Assembly (NCBI GenBank): GCA_008638415.1
Contig: VWVT01000017.1
Coordinates: 62,001-126,000, forward strand
Source of the DNA: Nocardiopsis sinuspersici
GTDB lineage: Bacteria > Actinomycetota > Actinomycetes > Streptosporangiales > Streptosporangiaceae
DNA: 64,000 nt
Reading direction: 5' to 3'
Shown here: piece after piece, positions 53,187 to 62,310 of the stretch
How the letters are laid out: every line of letters begins with the position of its first letter
How positions within the stretch are numbered: position 1 is the stretch's first letter
Notes under the pieces: generated by a model
What the model was told of the DNA's origin: nothing
Seen by the model: the letters and a program-made list of their open reading frames with translations, nothing else
Databases searched by the model: none
Made by a program: the position numbers and the translations under genes

Positions 53187-53201
53187 TTGAGCATTGCTCA
53201 A
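53187..53201. promoter_or_regulatory. TetR operator
   Basis: TTGAGCA-T-TGCTCAA is a perfect inverted repeat with a 1-bp centre, 5 bp from the TetR start codon and 80 bp from the SDR gene. Confidence 0.8.
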
Positions 53202-53280
53202 CAAGAACGTAGTGTCAACGGAACGAACTCCGCACGGCGTCCCTCCCGCCCTGCACGAGACACAGCACGGAGAAGCACAC

Positions 53281-54030
53281 ATGAGCAAGGGAACGATCCT
53301 CATCACCGGCGCCAGCGCCGGCCTCGGGGCCGAGATGGCGCGCCAGTTCGCGGCGCTGGGCTACGACCTGGGACTGTGCGCGCGGCGTACCGCGAAGATG
53401 GAGGCGCTGCGCGAGGAGATCACCGCCGCGCACCCCGACCGCCGGGTGGAGCTGCGTGCGCTGGACGTCACCGACGACGAGGCCGTGTTCGAGGTCTTCA
53501 AGGACCTGGCCGCGGCCTTCGGCACCGTGGACCGGGTGATCGTCAACGCCGGGCTCGGCAAGGGCGCCGCCCTGGGCAAGGGGCGCTACGACGCCAACCG
53601 CCAGACCGCGATGACCAACTTCGTGGGCGCCCTGGCCCAGTCCGAGGCGGCCATGGAGATCTTCCGCGCCCAGGAGCGCGGCCACCTGGTGATGATCTCG
53701 TCGATGTCGGCGCTGCGCGGCATGCGCAAGGCCATGAACGTCTACGCCGCCACCAAGGCCGGCGTGGCCGCCATCGCCGAGGGCCTGCGCTCGGAGCGGG
53801 TGCCCGGCCTGGACGTGTCCGTGGTCTACCCGGGCTACATCCGCTCGGAGATGAACGAGCACGTGCAGCAGAGGACCAGGTTCATGGTGGACACGGAGAC
53901 CGGTGTGCGCTCGATGGTCGCCGCGATCGAGAAGCGCAGGGTGAGGGCGTACGTGCCCGCGTGGCCGTGGGCACCGATCGGCTTCGCGATGAGGCGGCTC
54001 CCCCTGTCGGTGGTCCGGAAGCTGACCTGA
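53281..54030 (+). CDS. Short-chain dehydrogenase/reductase
   Basis: 249 aa, ATG with GGAGAAG. NAD(P) motif ITGASAGLGAEMARQ, NAG motif (VIVNAGLG), catalytic Ser (MISSMSALRG) and YAATK with the Tyr-Lys pair. The arginine pair CARR after strand 2 favours NADP(H). The substrate is unknown. The divergent TetR is the likely regulator. Confidence 0.92.
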   Translation: MSKGTILITGASAGLGAEMARQFAALGYDLGLCARRTAKMEALREEITAAHPDRRVELRALDVTDDEAVFEVFKDLAAAFGTVDRVIVNAGLGKGAALGKGRYDANRQTAMTNFVGALAQSEAAMEIFRAQERGHLVMISSMSALRGMRKAMNVYAATKAGVAAIAEGLRSERVPGLDVSVVYPGYIRSEMNEHVQQRTRFMVDTETGVRSMVAAIEKRRVRAYVPAWPWAPIGFAMRRLPLSVVRKLT

Positions 54031-54156
54031 GCGCACCGGCCTCACCATCGCGGCGCTGACGGTGTGCCGGGGACCGCACGTGACCTGCCGGGACCCTCGC
54101 TTCCGGCGCCGGGGACCCTCCTCGCCCGTGTCGGCCGGGGGCGGGTGCCACCGGCC

Positions 54157-55065
54157 TCAGCCGTCGGTGGCCCGCGGCTCCCGCAGCGCGGCGATGATCC
54201 GGTCCCGGGCCGCGCGCCCCTCCGGGTACGGGACCAGCGGGTACACGTGGAAGGCGCCCTTCTCCTCCTGGAGGTCGACCGCCACCCCGGCCTCCACGAG
54301 CCGGTCGCGCAGCCGCCGGACGTCGGGCAGGAGAAGGTCGTGCGTGCCGATGTGGAGGTCGGTGGGCGGCAGGCCCTCCATCGGACCGTTGACCGGGCTG
54401 AGCCGGGGATCGGCCAGGTCGTCGCCTCCGGCCCAGGCCAGGGCGGACTCCCGCAGCCCCACCGGGCTCAGCCAGGGGTCCACCCGGTCCAGCTCGCGGA
54501 TGTCGGGATGGGACAGGGTCAGGTCCACCCAGGGGGAGATCAGCACCAGGCGCCGCGGCATGGGCGGTCCCGATCCGGCCTCCTCCCCGAGGAGGGACTG
54601 GGTGTAGGAGAGCGCCAGTCCGGCACCCGCCGAGTCCCCCGCGAACACCAGGGGGCCGGCGTCCGTCGGCAGCTCCCGGTGCACGGCCTCCAGGAAGGGC
54701 AGCGCCTCCCGGTGGGTGTGCCGGGGGGCCAGGCCGTAGGCCGGTACCTCCACCAGGCAGCCCGCGTCCGCCAGCCTGGCGACGAACACCCAGTGCCAGT
54801 GCGAGATCTCGTGGACGTAGGACCCGCCGTGCACGTACAGCACGACCCGCTCGGGGGTCTCCCTCCCCCGCGGCGGCACGGTGAAGCTGTCGAACCCGCC
54901 GACCCTTCGTACGCCGACCCCGTACCGCTCGGCGAACCAGGCGGGGGGCGCGGGATCGCGCTTGGGTGCCGTGATCTGCCTGCGGGCCTCTTCCAGGGTC
55001 GCCATGGGCCGCTTGCGCGCCACCCGTAGCAGCAGGGACAGGGATCGTACCGCCAGGCTGGGCAT
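54157..55065 (-). CDS. Alpha/beta hydrolase of the hormone-sensitive lipase family
   Basis: 302 aa from an ATG with AAGGAA upstream. HGGSY oxyanion motif, nucleophile elbow GDSAGAGL, acid in IGTHDLLLPD and histidine in GAFHVYPLV: the complete HSL/carboxylesterase type IV set. The N-terminal cap (LAVRSLSLLLRVARKRPMAT) is amphipathic. Likely an esterase for short acyl chains. Confidence 0.88.
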   Translation of the reverse strand: MPSLAVRSLSLLLRVARKRPMATLEEARRQITAPKRDPAPPAWFAERYGVGVRRVGGFDSFTVPPRGRETPERVVLYVHGGSYVHEISHWHWVFVARLADAGCLVEVPAYGLAPRHTHREALPFLEAVHRELPTDAGPLVFAGDSAGAGLALSYTQSLLGEEAGSGPPMPRRLVLISPWVDLTLSHPDIRELDRVDPWLSPVGLRESALAWAGGDDLADPRLSPVNGPMEGLPPTDLHIGTHDLLLPDVRRLRDRLVEAGVAVDLQEEKGAFHVYPLVPYPEGRAARDRIIAALREPRATDG

Positions 55066-55253
55066 GGGATTCCTTCTCTTGCAGGCGAGGGTCCGAGGAA
55101 CGAACCCTTCCACGGGGGGACGACGAAAACGGCCCGGCTCCATGGTAGGAAGCGGTCCGGGGGGACCGGGACTTCCCCGCACCCGCGCGGCCGCCGCCGG
55201 TCCCACGGCCACCTCCGCCCCGGCCACAGGGAGGGCCGGGACGCGCGGAGCCG

Positions 55254-56063
55254 TCAACAGGACTCGCGGAGGTGGCCCTCCTCTCCCGGGACGAGCAGGT
55301 CGCGGTCGCGCAGGATGGTGCGGGACGGTGTGCCCGGAGCGCCGCAGGCCTGCGCGAGGGAGGAACCGAGCGTGTCCGGGTACTCGACCACGAGGACGCC
55401 GTCACCGTAGGCGCCGGTGTAGGCGCCGCACTCGTCGAAGGCCACGCACTCCTCGGCCACCGCGAAGTCGAAGCCCGCCTCCCCACGTGCCCGGCCGGTG
55501 GTCTCGGCGGCGTTCTTCTGGGCCGCGGCCAGCCCCCGGCCGTGGGCGGCGGCGACCAGTTCGGCGGCCAGTGCCAGGTTGTCGTCCGCGGTCAGCGCAC
55601 CGCCCGAGCGGGTGAAGGAGTCCAGGTTGTCGAACTCCACGGCGTCGAAGCCCCTCTCGGCGCAGGTGGCGACGGTCTCCCCCACCACGCGGGCGATCTC
55701 CTCCCGCGCGTCGGCGGTGGAGGTGTCCAGCAGCATCTCGTCCGGCCAGTCCGGGTCGGCGACGGGATCGCCGCCGGTGTCGCGCAGGAGCAGGCCGGGG
55801 TGTTCGGAGAGCCAGAGGTCGCGCTCCTGGGGCTGGGTCTGGAAACCGTTGACGTAGCAGACGGAGTACAGGCCCGCGGCGGGCTCGTCGGTGGCGTCGC
55901 GGACCACCGTGGCCACTCCGGCGGCCGGGGTGTACGCACCGCCGAGCTGGTAGTCGAACGGGCCCTTCGGCGGGGGCTCCGGGACCGGGACGGCGGCCGT
56001 GGAAGCGCATCCCGCGCACAGTACGGCCAGGAGGAGCGCCGCCGCTCGTGTGGTGTCGGCCAT
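55254..56063 (-). CDS. GH114-like lipoprotein (endo alpha-1,4-polygalactosaminidase family)
   Basis: 269 aa. Signal peptide with lipobox LCAGC, so surface anchored. The start of the mature domain (FDYQLGGAY), the strand CYVNGFQTQPQERD, the acidic pair FDAVEFDNLDSF and the end region match the DUF297/GH114 TIM barrel. Characterised members cut alpha-1,4-galactosaminan in biofilm polymers. Acidic residues in VEFDNLD are in the place of the catalytic site. It is divergent from a TetR gene whose operator lies between the two. Confidence 0.78.
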   Translation of the reverse strand: MADTTRAAALLLAVLCAGCASTAAVPVPEPPPKGPFDYQLGGAYTPAAGVATVVRDATDEPAAGLYSVCYVNGFQTQPQERDLWLSEHPGLLLRDTGGDPVADPDWPDEMLLDTSTADAREEIARVVGETVATCAERGFDAVEFDNLDSFTRSGGALTADDNLALAAELVAAAHGRGLAAAQKNAAETTGRARGEAGFDFAVAEECVAFDECGAYTGAYGDGVLVVEYPDTLGSSLAQACGAPGTPSRTILRDRDLLVPGEEGHLRESC

Positions 56064-56087
56064 GGCCGGAGTCTAGCGCCTTGATTA

Positions 56088-56108
56088 AATACGGTACAGC
56101 ACCGTATT
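56088..56108. promoter_or_regulatory. TetR operator
   Basis: AATACGGT (56088-56095) and ACCGTATT (56101-56108) are perfect arms with a 5-bp spacer. The site is 45 bp upstream of the TetR-ABC operon and 25 bp from the GH114-like gene start. Confidence 0.82.
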
Positions 56109-56152
56109 GTAACCAGAGGTGCCGCGACCGCCGGCACCGGAGGAGGACGCAC

Positions 56153-56740
56153 ATGCCGCCCACACCCGGTCGGCCCCGCAGCGCGGAGGCCGACAGGGCC
56201 GTCCTCGGCGCCGCTCTGGAACTGCTGGTCGAGCACGGTGTCGAGGGCACCAGCATCGAGAAGGTCGCCCAGCGGGCGGGCGTCACCCGGGCCACCGTCT
56301 ACCGGCGGTACCCGGACAAGACGCGGCTGCTCCTGGCCGCGCTCCTGGAAGGCCTCCGGACGCCCTCGGACCTGCCCGAGTGCGACAGCGTCGAGGAGAT
56401 GCTGTCCATGTGGGCCCAGGGCCTGGGCGGGCCGGACGCCGCAGGAGGGCGCCGCCTGCTCCGCCGCCTGATGACCGGCCTGCACGACCACCCCGAGCTC
56501 CACCGGGCCTACCGGGAGGCCGGCATCGCGCGCCGCGAGCGGTGGATCCGCTCCACCCTGGAGCGGGCCCGGGAGCGCGGTGAGTTCCCCCCGGACGCCG
56601 ACCTCGCGGTCGTCGGGGAGATCCTCACCAGCGCGGTCACCACCCATCTCCTCACCCGGCCCGACACCTGCACGGTACGAGAGGTCGAGGACCACCTCCT
56701 CGCGGTGCTCCACCACACCTGCTACCGGAGGACACCATGA
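56153..56740 (+). CDS. TetR family transcriptional regulator
   Basis: 195 aa, ATG with GGAGGAGG. Helix-turn-helix: LGAALELLVEHGVEGTSIEK, VAQRAGVTRATVYRRYPDKT. The last codons overlap the ATPase gene (ATGA). It is first in a TetR-ATPase-permease operon, an arrangement usual for self-regulated drug exporters. Confidence 0.92.
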   Translation: MPPTPGRPRSAEADRAVLGAALELLVEHGVEGTSIEKVAQRAGVTRATVYRRYPDKTRLLLAALLEGLRTPSDLPECDSVEEMLSMWAQGLGGPDAAGGRRLLRRLMTGLHDHPELHRAYREAGIARRERWIRSTLERARERGEFPPDADLAVVGEILTSAVTTHLLTRPDTCTVREVEDHLLAVLHHTCYRRTP

Positions 56741-57630
56741 CCACGGCCGTCTCCGCCGTCGACCTCACCAAGGCCTACGGGCCGACACGGGCCCTGGACG
56801 GCCTCGACCTCACCGTGCGTTCCGGAGAGGTCCACGGCTTCCTCGGCCCCAACGGCGCGGGCAAGTCCACCGCCATCCGGATCCTGCTCGGCCTCGTCCG
56901 CGCCGACGGCGGAGCCGCCGCGGTGCTCGGCGGCGACCCGTGGCGCGACTCCGTCGCACTGCACCGCCGGCTGGCCTACGTGCCGGGCGACGTGGAGCTG
57001 TGGCCCGACCTCACCGGCGGTGAGATCATCGACCTGCTCGGCCGCCTGCGCGGCGGCGCGGTCGCCGCCCGGCGCGACGCGCTGGTCGAGCGGTTCGACC
57101 TGGACCCCACGCGCAGGGCACGGACCTACTCCAAGGGCAACCGGCAAAAGGTCGCGCTCGTGGCCGCGCTGGCCTCCGACGTCGAACTGCTCCTGCTCGA
57201 CGAGCCGACCTCCGGCCTGGACCCCCTCATGGAGGCCGTGTTCCAGCAGGTCGTCGGGGAGCTGCGCGGGGAGGAGCGCACCGTTCTGCTCTCCAGCCAC
57301 ATCCTGTCCCAGGTAGAGAAGCTCGCCGACCGGGTCAGCATCATCCGCCGGGGCCGCGTCGTGCAGTCCGGCACCCTGGCCGAGATGCGCCACCTCACCC
57401 GCACCGCCGTCGAGGCCACCACCGCCGCGCCCGCCGACGGGCTCGACCGGCTCCCGGGCGTGCACGGCCTGGAGGCCACCGGGACACGGGTGCGCTTCGA
57501 CGTGGACGGCGACCACCTCGACGGCGCCCTCAAGCACCTCGGGGGCTTCGGCGTCCTCTCGCTCAGCAGCCACCCGCCCACGCTGGAGGAGCTCATGCTC
57601 CGCCACTACGGGGACGGGGAGGCGGCGTGA
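56737..57630 (+). CDS. ABC transporter ATP-binding protein
   Basis: 297 aa. Walker A GPNGAGKSTA, a degenerate signature (TYSKGNRQKVALV), Walker B LLLLDEPTSGLD and switch His (LLSSHILSQ). The degenerate signature with SKGNRQ is typical of DrrA-like drug export ATPases. It overlaps the TetR gene upstream and the permease gene downstream by 4 bp each. Confidence 0.92.
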   Translation: MTTAVSAVDLTKAYGPTRALDGLDLTVRSGEVHGFLGPNGAGKSTAIRILLGLVRADGGAAAVLGGDPWRDSVALHRRLAYVPGDVELWPDLTGGEIIDLLGRLRGGAVAARRDALVERFDLDPTRRARTYSKGNRQKVALVAALASDVELLLLDEPTSGLDPLMEAVFQQVVGELRGEERTVLLSSHILSQVEKLADRVSIIRRGRVVQSGTLAEMRHLTRTAVEATTAAPADGLDRLPGVHGLEATGTRVRFDVDGDHLDGALKHLGGFGVLSLSSHPPTLEELMLRHYGDGEAA

Positions 57631-59261
57631 CCGCCACCGGCGCGCCGTCGCCGGGCCGCACCGCCCCCGCGGCCGGCGGAGCGGCGGCCGGGACCGGCGC
57701 ACTGGTCCGGCTCGCCCTGCGCCGCGACCGGATCCGCCTGCCGGCCTGGCTGCTCGGCATCACGGTCTTCGTGCCCTACTTCTACACCGTCCTGGGCGTC
57801 GTCAGCCCGACCCAGGAGGCGCTGGAGGAGTCCACGGCCCTCATGGACAGCCCCATGGTGCGGCTGTTCGCCGGGCCCTACTTCGGGTTCGGGGAGGTCA
57901 CCCTCCAGCGCTCCTTCCTGGTCTACCTCCCGGAGTTCCTGCTCGCCGCAGCGGTGATGAGCGTCCTGCTCGTCGCCCGGCACACCCGGGGCGAGGAGCA
58001 GAGCGGCCGCGCCGAACTCGTACGCGCCTCGGCGGTGGGCCGCCACGCCCAGCTCACCGCGGCGCTGGCCGTCGCGGTGCTCGCCAACACCGCCCTCGGC
58101 CTGCTCATCGCCCTGGCCATGGTCGCGCTGGCCTTCCCCGCCGGCTCCGGTCTGCTGTTCGGCGCCGCCGTCGCGGCGACGGGCCTGTCCTTCGCCGGGA
58201 TCACCGCGGTCACCGCCCAGCTCGGCGAGAGCTCCCGGACCGCCTCGGGGCTCGCCTCGGCCGCGCTGCCGGCCGCCTGGATGCTGCGGGCCGTCGGCGC
58301 CGTCCAGGACGAGGCCGGCGGCTGGGCCACCTGGCTGTCCCCCCTGGGATGGCCGCAGCTGACCCGGATCCTGGACGACGAGCGCTGGTGGCCGCTGGCC
58401 CTGTCGGTGCTCCTCTTCGCGGCGGGGGCGGCCGCCTCCTACGCGCTCGCCGAGCGCAGGGACCTCGGCGGCGGCTTCGTCGGCACGCGCCCCGGCCGGT
58501 CCACGGCCGCCCCGTGGCTGCGGTCGCCGCTGGCCCTGGCCTGGCGGCTCCAGCGCCGCACGGTGGCGTGGTGGGGCACGGCGGTGTTCGCCGCCTCCCT
58601 GTGCTACGGCGGCCTGGGCGGCGCCATGGACGAGGGCGCCGTCGACCTGCCCGCGGAGGTGGTCGGCGGGCCGGCGGTGGACGTGCTCGACGGCTACCTC
58701 AGCATCATGACCGTCTCGATGGTCTTCGTCGTGTGCTTCTTCGCCGTCGTCTCCGTGCGGGGCCTGCGCCGCGACGAGACCAGCGGACGCGCCGTCGCGG
58801 TGCTCACCGCGGCGACGGGCCGGGCCGCGTGGACGGGTACGTCACTCCTGGTCACCGCGGTCTCGGGAGTCGCGCTGGTGGCCCTGGTCGGGCTGGGGAC
58901 CGGCCTGGGCGCCGCCGCCTCCGTCGGGGACGGATCGCTGCTTCCCGTCCTGCTCGGCGCCGCCCTCGCACGCGCGCCGGAGGTCCTCCTGACCGCGGGG
59001 CTGGCCGCGGCCCTGCTCGGATGGGCGCCCCGGGCCTTCGGTGCGGTCTGGGCGGTGGTCGTCTACGGCGTCTGCCTGCGGTTCTTCGCGCCCGACCTCG
59101 GCTGGCCGGACCGACTGCTGGCCACCTCGCCCTACAACCACGTTCCGCGCGTACCCGTGGAGGAGCCCGCGCTCGTCCCGACCGCGGTGCTGACCGTGCT
59201 CGCCGTGGCGCTGGCCGCGCTCGGCGTGTGGGGCTTCGGCCGACGGGACCTGGACGGGTAG
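57627..59261 (+). CDS. ABC exporter permease (polyketide antibiotic exporter-like)
   Basis: 544 aa, GTG start in a GTGA overlap. About twelve hydrophobic segments in two halves, each beginning with a LxLRRDRIRLPAW or LAWRLQRRTVAWW entry helix, as in the fused two-domain permeases annotated as exporters of polyketide antibiotics. With the ATPase it forms a complete exporter. No biosynthetic cluster is adjacent, so it may serve self-protection against outside compounds. Confidence 0.88.
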   Translation: MTATGAPSPGRTAPAAGGAAAGTGALVRLALRRDRIRLPAWLLGITVFVPYFYTVLGVVSPTQEALEESTALMDSPMVRLFAGPYFGFGEVTLQRSFLVYLPEFLLAAAVMSVLLVARHTRGEEQSGRAELVRASAVGRHAQLTAALAVAVLANTALGLLIALAMVALAFPAGSGLLFGAAVAATGLSFAGITAVTAQLGESSRTASGLASAALPAAWMLRAVGAVQDEAGGWATWLSPLGWPQLTRILDDERWWPLALSVLLFAAGAAASYALAERRDLGGGFVGTRPGRSTAAPWLRSPLALAWRLQRRTVAWWGTAVFAASLCYGGLGGAMDEGAVDLPAEVVGGPAVDVLDGYLSIMTVSMVFVVCFFAVVSVRGLRRDETSGRAVAVLTAATGRAAWTGTSLLVTAVSGVALVALVGLGTGLGAAASVGDGSLLPVLLGAALARAPEVLLTAGLAAALLGWAPRAFGAVWAVVVYGVCLRFFAPDLGWPDRLLATSPYNHVPRVPVEEPALVPTAVLTVLAVALAALGVWGFGRRDLDG

Positions 59262-59264
59262 CCG

Positions 59265-59303
59265 CCGTCCGTGCGGCGGCCGCGCCGACCGCCGCACGGA
59301 CGG
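59265..59303. terminator. Bidirectional 15-bp hairpin terminator
   Basis: Arms at 59265-59279 and 59289-59303 are perfectly complementary with a 9-nt loop. They fill the 43-bp gap between the convergent permease and proB stops. Confidence 0.85.
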
Positions 59304-59304
59304 G

Positions 59305-60462
59305 CTACAGGACCACCAGGTCGTCCCGGTGCACGAGTTCGCGCTCGTAGGAGGGCCCCATCTCCCGGGCCAGCCAGCGGGTGGACCGTCCCATCAGGTC
59401 GGGTACCTCGGCCGCGTCGTAGTTGACGAGCCCGCGCGCGACCACACCGCCCTGTTCGTCGCACAGGTCCACCGGGTCGCCCGCGCTGAAGTCGCCGGTC
59501 ACCCGCACCACGCCGGCGGGCAGCAGGGACGCCTTCTCCCGCACCACCGCCGCGACCGCGCCGGGGTCCAGGACCAGGCTGCCCCGCCCCGCGGTGGCGT
59601 GTGCCAGCCACAGCTGGCGGGCGGATGGGCGCCGCCCTCCGCCCGGGGAGAACAGGGTGCCCACGCGGTCGCCCCCCAGGGCCGCGCGGGCGTTGGCGGC
59701 GGAGGTCAGCACGGTGTGCACCCCCGCCTCCGTGGCGATCCGCGCGGAGGCCACCTTGGTGACCATCCCGCCGGTGCCCACGCCCCGCCTCCCCGTGCTG
59801 CCGATGTCGATCCCGTCCAGGTCGGCGGGGCCGCGCACCAGGCTGACCACCGACGATCCCTGCGCGGAGGGGTCGCCGTCGTAGAGGGCGTCCACGTCCG
59901 ACAGCAGCACCAGCGCGTCGGCGCGCATCAGGTGCGCCACCAGGGCCGCCAGCCGGTCGTTGTCGCCGAACCGCAGCTCGTCGGTGGCCACCGTGTCGTT
60001 CTCGTTGACGATCGGCACGGCGCCGATGTCCAGCAGGCGGCGCAGCGTGCGCTGGGCGTTGCGGTGCTGCACCCGGCGCATCATGTCCTCCACCGTGAGC
60101 AGGACCTGGGCTGCGGTGAGGCCGTGTCCGGCCAGTTCGGCCGTGTACGCGGCCAGCAGCAGCCCCTGTCCCACGCTCGCGGCGGCCTGCTGCGAGGCCA
60201 GGTCGCGGGGGCGGCGGGCCATTCCGAGCGGGGTCATCCCGGCCGCGACCGCACCGGAGGAGACCAGGATCACCTCCTGTCCGGTGGCGCGTCGCTCCGC
60301 CAGCACCCGGACCAGGTCGCGGATGCGGCCGGAGTCGATCCGGCCGTCGGGGGTCGTCAGCGACGACGACCCCACCTTGACCACGACCCGGCCCGCGGCG
60401 GCCACCGCCGCGCGGCCCGCGGCCTCCGGGGAGGCGGTCTCTTCCAGTTCTGTGCTGTGCAC
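59305..60462 (-). CDS. proB: Glutamate 5-kinase
   Basis: 385 aa from a GTG with GGAAAG upstream. First step of proline synthesis. Kinase core VVVKVGSSSLTTPDGRID, LVSSGAVAAGM, PIVNENDTVATDELRFGDND; C-terminal PUA domain from about residue 295 (GSLVLDPGAVAAVVREKASL). It follows obg by 82 bp on the same strand. proA, its pathway partner, is 7.4 kb downstream. Confidence 0.96.
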   Translation of the reverse strand: MHSTELEETASPEAAGRAAVAAAGRVVVKVGSSSLTTPDGRIDSGRIRDLVRVLAERRATGQEVILVSSGAVAAGMTPLGMARRPRDLASQQAAASVGQGLLLAAYTAELAGHGLTAAQVLLTVEDMMRRVQHRNAQRTLRRLLDIGAVPIVNENDTVATDELRFGDNDRLAALVAHLMRADALVLLSDVDALYDGDPSAQGSSVVSLVRGPADLDGIDIGSTGRRGVGTGGMVTKVASARIATEAGVHTVLTSAANARAALGGDRVGTLFSPGGGRRPSARQLWLAHATAGRGSLVLDPGAVAAVVREKASLLPAGVVRVTGDFSAGDPVDLCDEQGGVVARGLVNYDAAEVPDLMGRSTRWLAREMGPSYERELVHRDDLVVL

Positions 60463-60544
60463 CGTGAGGGGCTTTCCATCCAGTGGCGCGGCGTCCGGCA
60501 CCGCGCTCGTGCCTGTTCGGCCGGGCCGTCGGTCCCCGCGCGGA

Positions 60545-61909
60545 TCAGCCCAGCCGGGCGTCGGTTCCGCGCGGGCCGGACGGGACGATCTCGGCGTCCG
60601 TGGAGGTGTCCCAGTCGAAGACCACGGAGTCCTCCTCGGTGCCGATACGCACCTCGGCGCCCTCGGTGGCACCGGCCTTGGCCAGCTCCTCCTCGATACC
60701 GATGCGGTTGAGGCGCTCGGCGAGGTAGCCCACGGCCTCGTCGTTGGAGAAGTCGGTCTGGCGCACCCACCGGGCGGGCTTGTCGCCACGCACCTCGAAG
60801 GTGTTGTCGCCCAGCGGCACCACCTGGAAGGGGATGTCGCCGATCATCTTGGGCCGGAGCACGATCCGGGTGGGCTCGGCCGCGGGCGTGGCCTTACGGG
60901 CCGCCGCGACCTGTTCCGCCAGGGCGAAGGACAGTTCGCGCAGGCCCTCGCGGGAGGCCGCGGAGACCTCCATGACCTGGTAGCCGCGCTCGACCAGTAT
61001 CGGGGTGACCAGGTCGGCCAGGTCGCGCGCCTCGGGAACGTCGACCTTGTTCAGGGCGACCAGGCGCGGCCGGTCGGACAGGTCCACGCCGGCGCGCTCA
61101 CCGTAGGCGGACAGCTCCGCCTCCAGGGCCTCCAGGTCGCTGACCGGGTCGCGTCCCTGCTCGTAGGTGGCGCAGTCCAGCACGTGCAGGAGGGTGGAGC
61201 AGCGCTCGATGTGGCGCAGGAACTCCAGGCCCAGGCCCCTGCCGTCGCTGGCGCCGGGGATGAGCCCGGGCACGTCGGCGATGACGTACTGGACGCTGCC
61301 CGCCTCCACCACGCCCAGGTTGGGCACGAGGGTGGTGAAGGGGTAGTCGGCGATCTTGGGGCGGGCCGCGGACATCGCGGCGATCAGGGACGACTTGCCC
61401 GCGCTGGGGAAGCCCACCAGGCCGACGTCGGCGATGGTCTTCATCTCCAGGCGCACGTCGAAGCCCTCGCCCTCCTCGCCCTTGAGGGCGAAGCCGGGCG
61501 CCTTGCGCTTCTTGGAGGCCAGCGCGGCGTTGCCCAGGCCGCCGCTGCCGCCCTGGGCGAGCACCAGGCGGGTGCCGTGGCCGACGAGGTCGGCGACGAC
61601 CTCTCCGTCCACACGGGTGACCACGGTGCCGTCGGGCACCGCGAGGACGAGGTCCTCGCCGTTGGCCCCGGCGCGGTGGCCGCCCTGTCCGGGCGTGCCG
61701 TTGCGGGCGCTGCGGTGCGGGCGGCGCTGGTAGTCCAGCAGGGTCGCGGTCTGGGTGTCGACCTCCAGGACCACGTCACCGCCCCGGCCGCCGTTGCCGC
61801 CGTCCGGGCCGCCCAGCGGTTTGAACTTCTCACGGTGCACGGAGGCACAGCCATGCCCGCCGTTCCCGGCCTTGACGTGCAAGACCGCCTCGTCGACGAA
61901 GTCAGGCAT
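60545..61909 (-). CDS. obg: Obg family GTPase (CgtA)
   Basis: 454 aa from ATG 61909 with GGGGAG upstream. Glycine-rich Obg domain at the N-terminus (GGNGGRGGDVVLEVD), GTPase domain with P-loop GFPSAGKSSL, DVPGLIPGAS (G3) and NKVD (G4), and an actinobacterial C-terminal OCT domain (about 300-430). It acts in 50S ribosome assembly and stress signalling. The order rplU-rpmA-obg is nearly universal. Confidence 0.97.
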   Translation of the reverse strand: MPDFVDEAVLHVKAGNGGHGCASVHREKFKPLGGPDGGNGGRGGDVVLEVDTQTATLLDYQRRPHRSARNGTPGQGGHRAGANGEDLVLAVPDGTVVTRVDGEVVADLVGHGTRLVLAQGGSGGLGNAALASKKRKAPGFALKGEEGEGFDVRLEMKTIADVGLVGFPSAGKSSLIAAMSAARPKIADYPFTTLVPNLGVVEAGSVQYVIADVPGLIPGASDGRGLGLEFLRHIERCSTLLHVLDCATYEQGRDPVSDLEALEAELSAYGERAGVDLSDRPRLVALNKVDVPEARDLADLVTPILVERGYQVMEVSAASREGLRELSFALAEQVAAARKATPAAEPTRIVLRPKMIGDIPFQVVPLGDNTFEVRGDKPARWVRQTDFSNDEAVGYLAERLNRIGIEEELAKAGATEGAEVRIGTEEDSVVFDWDTSTDAEIVPSGPRGTDARLG

Positions 61910-62036
61910 AACTCTCCCCGTTACTCTCCGGCCCCCGGCGAGGGCCTGGACGAACACGTGTGTCACCCAGTGACAACGCGAGAGGCGGGCCAGTGTTCCC
62001 TGGCCCGCCCCACCTTCACAACGTCCGTGCGCGACC

Positions 62037-62297
62037 CTACTCGGCCGCGACGGGAACGATGTTCACGGCCTTGCGGCCGCGGAAGCTGCCGAACTTGACC
62101 TGACCGGCGACCAGCGCGAACAGCGTGTCGTCGCCACCGCGGCCGACGTTGGCGCCGGGGTGGAACTTGGTGCCGCGCTGACGGATCAGGATCTCGCCAG
62201 CCGAGACGGCCTGACCACCGAAGCGCTTGACGCCGAGGCGCTTGGCGTTCGAGTCACGACCGTTACGGCTGGACGAAGCGCCCTTCTTGTGTGCCAT
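62037..62297 (-). CDS. rpmA: 50S ribosomal protein L27
   Basis: 86 aa. The start AHKKGASSSRNGRDSNAKRL and GGQAVSAGEILIRQRGTKFH are the family signature. No N-terminal cleavable extension of the Firmicutes type is present. It lies 13 bp after rplU. Confidence 0.98.
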   Translation of the reverse strand: MAHKKGASSSRNGRDSNAKRLGVKRFGGQAVSAGEILIRQRGTKFHPGANVGRGGDDTLFALVAGQVKFGSFRGRKAVNIVPVAAE

Positions 62298-62310
62298 TTC
62301 TCCAGGCCTC

